Source: Marinobacter sp. es.042 (GTDB lineage Bacteria > Pseudomonadota > Gammaproteobacteria > Pseudomonadales > Oleiphilaceae). From it: a stretch of DNA of 64,000 bases. A program made the translations under genes and the position numbers. This document shows, one piece after another, positions 53,924 to 61,555 of the stretch. The stretch spans positions 3,224,001 through 3,288,000 of the forward strand of contig NZ_LT897781.1 of NCBI RefSeq assembly GCF_900188315.1. Direction: 5' to 3'. Under the pieces are notes generated by a model. That model ran no database searches, had not been told where the DNA came from, and worked only from the letters and a program-made list of their open reading frames with translations. Each line of letters begins with the position of its first letter. The first letter of the stretch is position 1.

Positions 53924-55297
53924 TCAGTCAAACGCCGAACGTATGACATCCCGGTAGTTGCGAATGCGCTGCACGTAATGCACGGGCTCATAGCCCCGAG
54001 CATATCCGTAGCGGGTGCTGGGATAGTATCGCTTGTCGGCCTTCAGGGGTAACACCTCAGTCATATCCTGCCAGGAGTCCGGATTCTTGTTCAGGCTCCG
54101 GGCCAGCTCCCGGGCATCCAGCAGGTGCCCTCGGCCAATATTGTAGCTGGCCAGCGCGAGGAAAGTGCGGTCTGGCTCCGGAATGGTCTCTGGCAGGCGG
54201 CGGTGCCGGTCGGCCAGATAGCGGGCGCCACCATCAATAGCTGCATCGGGATCGAGCCGGTTGGTTACACCCAGAGATTCGGCGGTTCGTCGGGTCAGCA
54301 TCATGATGCCGCGGACACCGGTGGGGGATTTCGCCGCTGGGTCCCAGTGGGATTCCTGATAGGCCAGCGCGGCCAGCAGGTCTGCGGGCATGCCGGTTTT
54401 GGCCTCCGCTTCCCGGAATTGATCGATGAAATCGGGCAGGCGGTCTTCAATGCGTCGATTCAGGGCCCGCAGATCCACGAAATCAAAGTCGCCAATGTAG
54501 GCATAGTAGCGGTTCTCCATCAGCCCTATGGCCTCATCGCCTTCGACGCTATTCATCCACTCGTGGGCATCGGAGGCCAGATCTTCGGAAGCCTTGGGCA
54601 TGTACCAGCCAAGATTCCGACCCTGTGTTAGCGTCATCGCCACTTCCAGGTGGGGGAAATGCCGGCGCATGACCTGAACAATGTTGGAATCAGCGACGGT
54701 GCAGCCGACATCCCGTTCGGCAACATCCGAGAGAATGACCTCTGTCGTGCGATCTGCATCCTCCTCAAAAACGATTCCCGGATGCTGTTCATTCAGCTTG
54801 TTCAGGGTTTCAACGTAGCTGGAGCCGGCGGTTACGACAATATCAGTGCCGGGAATGTCCGCAGGTTTGCGGGGCATGGGCCGAGCGTCGCGATGGCAGA
54901 CGAGTTGTTCGGTAATCTCGGTGTGGGCCGGGCCTCTTACAAAGCGCTCATCGCGGGAGGCGAGGTGCGTCAGTCCCGCTGCGGCCAGATGGGTGTTGCC
55001 AGATTCCAACGCCGCCAGAACGTCGCTGGTGGAATCGAGCATGGTCCATTCTACCTGCCAGCCCCGACTCTCGGCGTAGGCGCTGATCAGTGCGTGCTCC
55101 GGACCGACGGGGTTCTCATGCCGATCCACGTAATAGGTTGTGGAGCCATTGCGGGTAGCTACTTTGAGTACGCCCGTTTCCGACGGTGGCTTGATATCCG
55201 TTGTCGTCGGTTGGCTGGTGCTGGTGTCGTCACTGCAGCCGGCAAGCAGGAGTGGCAGGATCACAAGACCCGCGGCGAACTTCCATCGGGACATCAT
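53924..55297 (-). CDS. mltF: Membrane-bound lytic murein transglycosylase F
   Basis: This 457-residue lipoprotein (lipobox LLLAGC at about residues 16-21) joins a solute-binding family 3 domain (about 45-270) to a lytic transglycosylase domain (about 285-450). The catalytic glutamate is in ALAYQESHWDP, followed by SPTGVRGIMMLT and the conserved ASYNIGRGHLLDA. The architecture defines MltF, which cleaves peptidoglycan to 1,6-anhydromuropeptides and is tethered to the outer membrane. Two ATGs (55297, 55294) compete as starts. Confidence 0.94.
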   Translation of the reverse strand: MMSRWKFAAGLVILPLLLAGCSDDTSTSQPTTTDIKPPSETGVLKVATRNGSTTYYVDRHENPVGPEHALISAYAESRGWQVEWTMLDSTSDVLAALESGNTHLAAAGLTHLASRDERFVRGPAHTEITEQLVCHRDARPMPRKPADIPGTDIVVTAGSSYVETLNKLNEQHPGIVFEEDADRTTEVILSDVAERDVGCTVADSNIVQVMRRHFPHLEVAMTLTQGRNLGWYMPKASEDLASDAHEWMNSVEGDEAIGLMENRYYAYIGDFDFVDLRALNRRIEDRLPDFIDQFREAEAKTGMPADLLAALAYQESHWDPAAKSPTGVRGIMMLTRRTAESLGVTNRLDPDAAIDGGARYLADRHRRLPETIPEPDRTFLALASYNIGRGHLLDARELARSLNKNPDSWQDMTEVLPLKADKRYYPSTRYGYARGYEPVHYVQRIRNYRDVIRSAFD

Positions 55298-55477
55298 CAG
55301 GAATTTCCTGTCTTGGGATGTTTTCTACGTATAAACACGTACCCCCCTATCATAGTACTCGCTATCTGCCGTTCCGGATTGCTTTTATCTGGTTTGCTCC
55401 CCCACTGCCGATCGTGGCAGCGCTCTGCTGCTCCATGTTCTATGCTGAGAGCCTCTGCAAACGCTCAGGAGAATGTT

Positions 55478-55933
55478 ATGCGCCCTATTTTTAGACTGGT
55501 TTTGGTGGCTTCAACTCTGTTGTTCGCCACGCTCACCAATGCCGCAGATGGACTGGTCGCGATTAAAAGCAGTCACGATGTAAAAGCCACGGCCGACAAA
55601 CTCGAGTCTGTGCTAAAAGAGAAGGGCATGACGGTCATGGCCCGCGTTAATCATCAGCAGGGCGCGGAAAAAGCCGGGCTGGAGTTGCGTCCGACGGAAG
55701 TGGTTATTTTCGGCAACCCCAAAGTCGGTACGCCACTGATGCAGTGCGCCCAGAGTGTGGCCATTGATCTGCCCCAGAAAGCCCTTATCTGGGAGGATGC
55801 CAACGGTGATGTATGGCTGGGGTACAACGATCCGCAATACCTGAAGGGCCGCCATGACATCGAAGGATGCGATGAGGTGCTCGGGAAAGTGAGCGGTGCA
55901 CTGGGAAATTTTGCCAAAGCGGCAACCCAGTAG
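55478..55933 (+). CDS. Exported DUF302 domain protein
   Basis: The 151-residue protein has a signal peptide (MRPIFRLVLVASTLLFATLT, cleavage near NAADG) and a single DUF302 domain: VAIKSSHDVKATADKLESVL, MARVNHQQGAEKAGLELRPT, FGNPKVGTPLMQCAQ and DLPQKALIWEDANGDVW. The fold is known structurally but has no assigned role. AGGAG lies six bases before the ATG. The frame is open upstream to 54650, but that part is antisense to mltF. Its region is divergent from mltF. Confidence 0.88.
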   Translation: MRPIFRLVLVASTLLFATLTNAADGLVAIKSSHDVKATADKLESVLKEKGMTVMARVNHQQGAEKAGLELRPTEVVIFGNPKVGTPLMQCAQSVAIDLPQKALIWEDANGDVWLGYNDPQYLKGRHDIEGCDEVLGKVSGALGNFAKAATQ

Positions 55934-55973
55934 ATAAAAACGCCCCGCGGCTAACGGGAGCAACTGGCCTGGT

Positions 55974-56789
55974 TCACTCCTCGGGTGCCCGGATCTTTTC
56001 CAGGCCCCTGGCCAGGGTTGCCCGTGACAGCTCGCCCATATGGGAGTCAACCAACTCTCCATGATCGTTGTAAAACAGCGTGGTTGGTAAGCCATTGCTG
56101 CCCACAGCCCGGGCCAGCTGAGCCTGATCGTCCCGGTAGAGATTGCTCAGATTCAGACGGTTTTCCTCAAGAAAGGAACGGATGGTCTCGGGCTGTTCCC
56201 GCTGATTGGCAAACACAAACGCGACATCCGGGTAGATCTGCTGGGCCTCCTCCAGCACGGGCATTTCCCGGATGCAGGGTGGGCACCAGGTCGCCCAGAG
56301 GTTCACCACCAGGGGCTTGCCGGGAGCCAACCGGGACAGGCTGATCACTTCACCATTGAGCGAGCGCAGGGTCACGTCCGGCATACTGCGGGCCTGCTGT
56401 TCGATCAGTGTAATGGTGCCTGCGGTACCGGCCCAGAACAGGGCGCCCGTTAACGCGGCCGTAGCCAGTGGCTTGCGTTGCGATTTCCTGCGCCACATCA
56501 GAAAGCCGGTGAAGATGATGGCGCCGATGACACCCCAGAGCGCATCGAAACCGCCGTCCCGGATATCAATGATGCCCAGCAGGTCGTTCTGGTAATGCTC
56601 GAAGTAGCTGATCACGAAACCGATCCGGGCGCTCAGCATCGCTACCACAAAGATATCCGCCACTGATCCGGCCACCGGCACCCGGTATTTGCGGCCGAGT
56701 ATCCCTCCAACCAGCAGAGCCAGGCCGAAGGCAATAACTAACAGCAGGTGACCGATGGACAGGCTCAATGGGCCGATACTGACGCTCAT
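55974..56789 (-). CDS. Fusion of Lgt-like membrane domain with TlpA-type thioredoxin
   Basis: The 271-residue protein has an N-terminal membrane part of four to five helices (about 1-130) and a C-terminal thioredoxin domain (about 135-265) with VVNLWATWCPPCIREMPVLE, that is, the WCPPC active site of TlpA/ResA proteins. The membrane part (GPLSLSIGHLLLVIA, ARIGFVISYFEHYQND, RDGGFDALWGVIGAI) resembles prolipoprotein diacylglyceryl transferase, but without its full catalytic set. It should act as a periplasmic disulphide reductase. I chose MSVSIGPL at 56789, with AGGA upstream. Confidence 0.87.
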   Translation of the reverse strand: MSVSIGPLSLSIGHLLLVIAFGLALLVGGILGRKYRVPVAGSVADIFVVAMLSARIGFVISYFEHYQNDLLGIIDIRDGGFDALWGVIGAIIFTGFLMWRRKSQRKPLATAALTGALFWAGTAGTITLIEQQARSMPDVTLRSLNGEVISLSRLAPGKPLVVNLWATWCPPCIREMPVLEEAQQIYPDVAFVFANQREQPETIRSFLEENRLNLSNLYRDDQAQLARAVGSNGLPTTLFYNDHGELVDSHMGELSRATLARGLEKIRAPEE

Positions 56790-57119
56790 TCCTGAAACTT
56801 CCTTATAAATCCGTGTTAGGTTGCGGGGATCAAAGCACTCTGACTTGAGGATGAGTGCCAGGTTCCTTCGGATGCTTATTATAATCACCTATGGCTAATT
56901 GGCCGGGGCTCTGTTAATGTGCCCGCATCCTGCCTCTAGGGATTCCGCAGTTTAAGGCTTTAAGCCCGTGCGACCTTTCCATACGACCTGTCAGAGGACG
57001 TCACCCCGATAACGGCGCGTGACCGTAGTCGTCTTTTATTCCATGAATGTTCATGGCATCTGCCCGCATTCGCCGAAAACGGTGGTCGTGGAGGCAGAAC
57101 AATCAAGAGTTGATCTTAT
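56790..57119 (+). promoter_or_regulatory. Divergent intergenic region ahead of the RNA helicase gene
   Basis: These 330 bases contain no gene. They include a perfect 16-base palindrome CCATGAA-TG-TTCATGG (57041-57056), 64 bases before the helicase ATG, and a small palindrome GGCTTTAAGCC around 56956-56966. A long 5' leader is usual for DEAD-box helicases of cold-adapted regulation, but I cannot point to a promoter with confidence. Confidence 0.4.
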
Positions 57120-58442
57120 ATGAGTTTTTCTTCACTCGGTTTGTCCGAGCAGCTGGTCCGTGCCACGTCTGACCAGGGTTATGAAACCCCGTCTCCCATT
57201 CAGGCCCAGGCCATTCCTGCCGTGCTTTCTGGCCGGGACGTTATGGCGGCAGCCCAGACCGGTACCGGCAAAACCGCCGGCTTTACACTGCCTCTGCTGC
57301 AGCGTCTGGGTGAAAATCCGCGCACTGGCAAAGGCCCCCGCGCCCTGATTCTGACGCCCACCCGTGAACTGGCGGCGCAGGTTCATGACAGCGTGAATCT
57401 TTACAGCAAATACATTCCGACCAAGGCCGCTGTGGTCTTCGGTGGTGTGAAAATCAATCCGCAGATGATGAAGCTGCGCAAAGGCCTGGACGTGCTGGTG
57501 GCAACACCGGGCCGTCTGATGGACCTGTATCAGCAGAATGCTGTGCGCTTCAACGAAGTGGAAATCCTGGTTCTGGACGAAGCCGATCGCATGCTGGACA
57601 TGGGCTTTATCCGCGACATCCGCAAGATCCTTTCGTTGTTGCCGGCCAAGCGCCAGAACCTGCTGTTCTCTGCCACCTTCTCCAACGAGATCCGGACTCT
57701 GGCAGAAGGTCTGCTGGATAACCCGGTTCAGGTTGAAGTCGCGGCTCGTAATACCTCTGCCGAAAATATCAAGCAGTCTGTCTATCCGGTAGACCAGAGC
57801 CAGAAAACAGCGTTGCTGAGCAAGCTGGTTCGCGATAACAGCTGGGATCAGGTGCTGGTTTTCACCCGCACCAAACACGGGGCCAATCGCCTGACCCAGA
57901 AGCTGGAGAAGGACGGTATTACGGCTGCTGCCATCCATGGCAACAAGTCACAGGGTGCCCGTACCCGTGCGCTGGCGGATTTTAAAGCTGGCGAAGTACG
58001 TGTGCTGGTGGCGACGGATATCGCCGCCCGTGGCCTGGATATCAAACAACTGCCCCAGGTAGTGAACTTTGAACTGCCCAACGTACCGGAAGATTACGTG
58101 CACCGTATCGGCCGTACCGGCCGTGCCGGTGAAAGTGGTCACGCCCTGTCTCTGGTCAGTGCCGATGAAGGCAAGATGCTCGCCGGTATCGAAAGACTGA
58201 TTAAAAAGCAGCTGCCGCGCACGGAAGTGGAAGGCTTTGAGCCGACCAACAACCTGCCGCTGAAGCCCAAGGCCAAGGCCGACCCCAGCCGTGCCCGTAA
58301 CCGTAATGGTAACGGCGGTGGCAATGGTCGTCCCGGCGGAAAGCCGAAGAGCTTCGGCGCCAAGCCGGGTGGTCGCAGCGGTGGCCGTAGCCAGAATGGC
58401 GGTGGTCAGCGGAGTCGTCCGGCTCAGCGCCAGAGTGCCTGA
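57120..58442 (+). CDS. rhlE: DEAD-box RNA helicase, RhlE type
   Basis: The 440-residue helicase carries the full motif set: Q motif ([19 protein letters not shown]), motif I AQTGTGKT, Ia [43 protein letters not shown] and [15 protein letters not shown]. The C-terminal 70 residues are a basic, Gly/Asn/Arg-rich tail ([17 protein letters not shown]) typical of RhlE. It should help ribosome assembly and RNA turnover. The adjacent gene is closed off by a terminator, so it is monocistronic. Confidence 0.94.
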   Translation: MSFSSLGLSEQLVRATSDQGYETPSPIQAQAIPAVLSGRDVMAAAQTGTGKTAGFTLPLLQRLGENPRTGKGPRALILTPTRELAAQVHDSVNLYSKYIPTKAAVVFGGVKINPQMMKLRKGLDVLVATPGRLMDLYQQNAVRFNEVEILVLDEADRMLDMGFIRDIRKILSLLPAKRQNLLFSATFSNEIRTLAEGLLDNPVQVEVAARNTSAENIKQSVYPVDQSQKTALLSKLVRDNSWDQVLVFTRTKHGANRLTQKLEKDGITAAAIHGNKSQGARTRALADFKAGEVRVLVATDIAARGLDIKQLPQVVNFELPNVPEDYVHRIGRTGRAGESGHALSLVSADEGKMLAGIERLIKKQLPRTEVEGFEPTNNLPLKPKAKADPSRARNRNGNGGGNGRPGGKPKSFGAKPGGRSGGRSQNGGGQRSRPAQRQSA

Positions 58443-58463
58443 AGGCTGATTGGCAGTTATGAG

Positions 58464-58487
58464 AAACGGAGCTTCGGCTCCGTTTTT
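58464..58487 (+). terminator. Rho-independent terminator after rhlE
   Basis: AAACGGAGC and GCTCCGTTT form a 9-bp stem with a TTCG tetraloop (58464-58485), running into TTTTT. The stable UUCG loop and T-run make this a strong terminator 21 bases after the helicase stop. Confidence 0.92.
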
Positions 58488-58569
58488 CTGTTTCTGGTGG
58501 CCTGACTTTTTGAGGGTGGATGCTCTAGTATCAGGGTCTGAAACCAGTCCGGCCAGGATATTCCCGCCT

Positions 58570-59046
58570 ATGCATCAATCCAGCTCTCTACGGGCACAGT
58601 TGGGCTTGAGCCGACCAACACGGTCCATGGCCGATGGTCAGTTTGTGCTCGCTCTGGTTATCGGTTGTCTGATCGGGATTTTGCTGACAGTGCTTGCCGG
58701 AGGCAGTGGCTGGCAGGATGCCGACCTGTTGTCGATTTTTTCACTGGTACTCTGGGCGCCTATCATCGAAGAACTGGCATTTCGCGGCGTGGTGCAGGGC
58801 TGGCTGGCTAACACTCCGGTGGGTCAGAAACGCTTTGCCGGCCTGTCCTTCGCAAACCTTATCGCGGCGTTTCTGTTTACCGCCTGGCATCTTGTTTACC
58901 GAACCGATCTGATGGCCTGGCTGGTGTTCCTGCCTGCTCTGGTGTTTGGGTATTTTCGGGACCGGTACGACTCGCTGCTGCCCTGTGTGATTTTGCATGC
59001 CGCTTATAATGCTGCCCTGTTGCCGGGTTGGTATCTGTTTTCCTGA
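58570..59046 (+). CDS. mrtJ: CPBP-type glutamic intramembrane protease, MrtJ-like (JDVT-CTERM sorting system)
   Basis: This 158-residue protein of about four membrane helices has the CPBP/Abi signature: EE at 67-68 in APIIEELAFRGVVQG with R72, H107 in FTAWHLVY, and H143 with N147 in CVILHAAYNAAL. These are the catalytic residues of Rce1-type glutamic proteases. The neighbouring convergent gene encodes a protein with a C-terminal sorting tail, and I recognise the pairing as the JDVT-CTERM/MrtJ arrangement seen in Marinobacter relatives. It would cleave that tail in the membrane. I chose MHQSSSLR at 58570 since earlier codons overlap the terminator region. Confidence 0.8.
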   Translation: MHQSSSLRAQLGLSRPTRSMADGQFVLALVIGCLIGILLTVLAGGSGWQDADLLSIFSLVLWAPIIEELAFRGVVQGWLANTPVGQKRFAGLSFANLIAAFLFTAWHLVYRTDLMAWLVFLPALVFGYFRDRYDSLLPCVILHAAYNAALLPGWYLFS

Positions 59047-59056
59047 GTACCATTGA

Positions 59057-59091
59057 AAAAACCCCGGCCTGGATTAAGTGCCGGGGTTTTT
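59057..59091. terminator. Bidirectional terminator between the convergent protease and target genes
   Basis: AAAAACCCCGGC (59057-59068) and GCCGGGGTTTTT (59080-59091) make a perfect 12-bp stem with an 11-base loop. Both strands end in T-runs, so one hairpin can end both convergent transcripts. Confidence 0.9.
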
Positions 59092-59109
59092 CGTTATTGC
59101 CGCTCGCTT

Positions 59110-61359
59110 TTATGACCGGGCTTTGATCTTCCTCACGGTCAGACCACCAATGGCCAGAGCAGTCAGGAGGAACAGGGTCGGGTCAAACGGAGCACCCGGG
59201 CTGTAGCTGCAGCCGAAGATGGTACCGCCACCGCTGCTGCTGGTTGCGGTTGGCGTATCGCCATTGTCATCACCGCCATCATCGGGAATCTCGGTCGTTA
59301 CTGCCTCACGGTACAGGGCATGGGTGCCTGAGGGAGTGTTTTCGTTCCAGACCACGAACAGTTCGTTGCCGGCCGGCGTCATTCGAATCTGTGACTCGAA
59401 GTCTTCCACATCTTCCGCGTCGCCAGCGAAACGCACGATCGGCGTTACATAATCACCTTTGTCTTCAGCGCGTGCGGCAAACAGGTCCAGCTCGCTGGGT
59501 TCTTCCAGGCTCCACTCGGAGACATTGGTCTGGGTGCCCCAGGCAACGTAGAACTTGGCCTTGTCCTGGCACTCCTCCGGATCGTTCTCGCACTTCGGCG
59601 TGCTACCGGGCGTGCCCACGAGACGGGGTTCGCGAACATTGATGCCTGTGTCATCAATGTTGCTCAGGTTTTCCGGTGCAGAGTAGGTGCCTGCTACCGC
59701 ATCGTAGCGACGGATGTAGAAGTTGTAGTTCTTGGTGTTGGTGTACAGCAACTCCGCCAACACCGAAGTGTAGGTATAGCCGATGTAGAAATCATCGCCC
59801 CGCAGTAAGCCACGGTGGGCAATCGAGTTCTCTTCTACCTTGAAGTTGGTGGGATCAGACAATGTGGAAGTTGCGAGTTCTGCGTCGCTGGTCGCTTGGG
59901 CCTCCTCGGTCCGGCTGCTCATGTTCAGGGCACGTTGCTGGTTGGGCAAGCCAATGGCCGTCAGATAATCCGAGGTTTCGCAGGCCGGGTCAACGGCCGG
60001 CGTCATATCCGCCGTTGCAAAACCATTGCTTCCACCAAGTGCGAAACCTTTGCGCAGCATGATGTCGGAGGGGCCACCTTGGGTAAAGTCCCCCTCTTTC
60101 CAGAAGATGCCGAGGCGCAGACCACTCTCTGTTCCGGGAGTTTTCTGAGGTACAAAGCGGACACGGCGGGCATTTAAGGACGGATCACTGATAATGCAGC
60201 CAGCGGCGGCAGCGGGGACTGAATTTTCATCAACATAATCGGTCCAGCCGTCCGGATTATTCCAGTCGAAGGTGTGGTAGCGGATAAACTTGCCTTCATC
60301 CAGCCCTTCCGACCCCTTGGTTTCCTCATAAGCAACGATTACTTGAGGAACGCTTTCAAGTTCTGAATTGAACTGCAACGCTAGGTTCGCGCGTGATGCT
60401 CCTGCTTTACCGCTTTCAATGTTCTCGTCTGGTACCAGGCCATCCGCGTCCTGAATAATGTCAAAGTTACCGGAAGCGGTCTGTCCGTTAAAGTTGTCGG
60501 TTATGCGAACTGGCTCAGACCAGATTTGAACTCCGTCGGTTACAACGTCCTGATCGGCCCAGTCTTTCAGAGCATAACTGTACCAGATATCGGTGCCAGA
60601 GCTGACGTTGGCGCCAGAAGCACCGTCGCCCGGGCCATCTGCTTCACCGCGTTGAAGGCCACGGGGATCCTCTTGCCAAGTGATGGCCCATTCGCCGGTG
60701 CCCAGACCACGATTGACATCCTGTTTGGCGTCGCGCTCCCCGCTGGATAGCTGCATCGGCTCGTCCCAGATAATCTCGCTCGTCTCTGGCGTATCCACAC
60801 TGGTACCGGTTACGACATAAGTGCAGCTGAAGGGAACCTCGCGATCCTCGAGGGTCAGGTAACTGACCGTTCTCTGCAATGTGTTCTCTGTTGTCCCATC
60901 TGGTCCTTCGCAGTATTTGTCCACCCAGGTCACAGCGATCCGGTTGCCGCTGTTAAAAATGTTGGGCTTGTCCGAGTCGCCGGGAAAAGGCGCTGCGTTT
61001 CCGTCACCATTCCAGTCAGTAGCAATTGAAGACTTGCCGGCCGTTTCGGAAATATTTTCCGGTTCTGACCAGTTGGCGATATCGTCACAATCTGCGTCGC
61101 AATACCGGACAAAGAGATCCCGGGCTGGCCGCTCGCTTTGGCCCTTGACGTCGTAAACGGTGTTGGAATTTGGGTCGAGATAATCCCCGTAAACGGAAAC
61201 CAGCCGTCCACTGGTCATCCGGACCAGTTTGGTTTTATTGGCGCCGCCATTGGCACTCAATTGAACCGTGTCACCAAAACTCAGACCGGTTGCCCCCCAG
61301 GCCATGCCGGATGAGCCAACGGCAGTTATTAGCGCGCTAGCAAGAAGTGTTTTTTTCAT
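59110..61359 (-). CDS. Secreted choice-of-anchor type protein with JDVT-like C-terminal sorting signal
   Basis: The 749-residue protein has a signal peptide (MKKTLLASALITAVGSSGMA, near WGATG) and a long acidic extracellular region with repeated strands such as NIAVTW/VTWVDKYCEG, EWAITWQEDPRG, IVAYEETKGSEG and FYVAWGTQTNVS, suggesting a beta-propeller-like fold. The end is a tripartite sorting signal: a Ser/Gly linker (707-712), GC at 716-717 and FDPTL at 725-729, a hydrophobic helix, then RKIKARS. I take C717 as a possible processing or lipidation point. Its putative protease is encoded convergently. Starts upstream of 61359 lack a signal peptide; GGAG lies before this ATG. Confidence 0.82.
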   Translation of the reverse strand: MKKTLLASALITAVGSSGMAWGATGLSFGDTVQLSANGGANKTKLVRMTSGRLVSVYGDYLDPNSNTVYDVKGQSERPARDLFVRYCDADCDDIANWSEPENISETAGKSSIATDWNGDGNAAPFPGDSDKPNIFNSGNRIAVTWVDKYCEGPDGTTENTLQRTVSYLTLEDREVPFSCTYVVTGTSVDTPETSEIIWDEPMQLSSGERDAKQDVNRGLGTGEWAITWQEDPRGLQRGEADGPGDGASGANVSSGTDIWYSYALKDWADQDVVTDGVQIWSEPVRITDNFNGQTASGNFDIIQDADGLVPDENIESGKAGASRANLALQFNSELESVPQVIVAYEETKGSEGLDEGKFIRYHTFDWNNPDGWTDYVDENSVPAAAAGCIISDPSLNARRVRFVPQKTPGTESGLRLGIFWKEGDFTQGGPSDIMLRKGFALGGSNGFATADMTPAVDPACETSDYLTAIGLPNQQRALNMSSRTEEAQATSDAELATSTLSDPTNFKVEENSIAHRGLLRGDDFYIGYTYTSVLAELLYTNTKNYNFYIRRYDAVAGTYSAPENLSNIDDTGINVREPRLVGTPGSTPKCENDPEECQDKAKFYVAWGTQTNVSEWSLEEPSELDLFAARAEDKGDYVTPIVRFAGDAEDVEDFESQIRMTPAGNELFVVWNENTPSGTHALYREAVTTEIPDDGGDDNGDTPTATSSSGGGTIFGCSYSPGAPFDPTLFLLTALAIGGLTVRKIKARS

Positions 61360-61484
61360 GTTTTGAACTCCATTAACCAGACTCTGACTGCTCAGCAAAA
61401 GCTTGCAATTGATTACTTTTCATTATTAGGTTAGATCACTTTTGCGCAGTGTGTCGACGGCTCATGGATTGTTCTGGCCGAAAT

Positions 61485-61498
61485 TTGATCAGTGTCAA
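61485..61498 (+). promoter_or_regulatory. FNR/Anr-like box upstream of the multiheme cytochrome gene
   Basis: TTGATCAGTGTCAA differs from TTGATnnnnATCAA at one base. Its centre is 64 bases before the cytochrome ATG, which would allow a class II activator position. It is 126-139 bases from the start of the divergent sorting-signal gene, so it might influence both. The intervening 196-base region has no gene. Confidence 0.6.
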
Positions 61499-61555
61499 AA
61501 CCTGGATTCTGGTTGTGTATCAGCCTGAATAGTGGAGTAATTTTGAGAGAAAACT

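Noticed and set aside
54650..55477. 5' extension of the DUF302 frame to 427 codons
   Set aside because: The extension is antisense to mltF and lacks any signal; the signal peptide and AGGAG mark the start at 55478.
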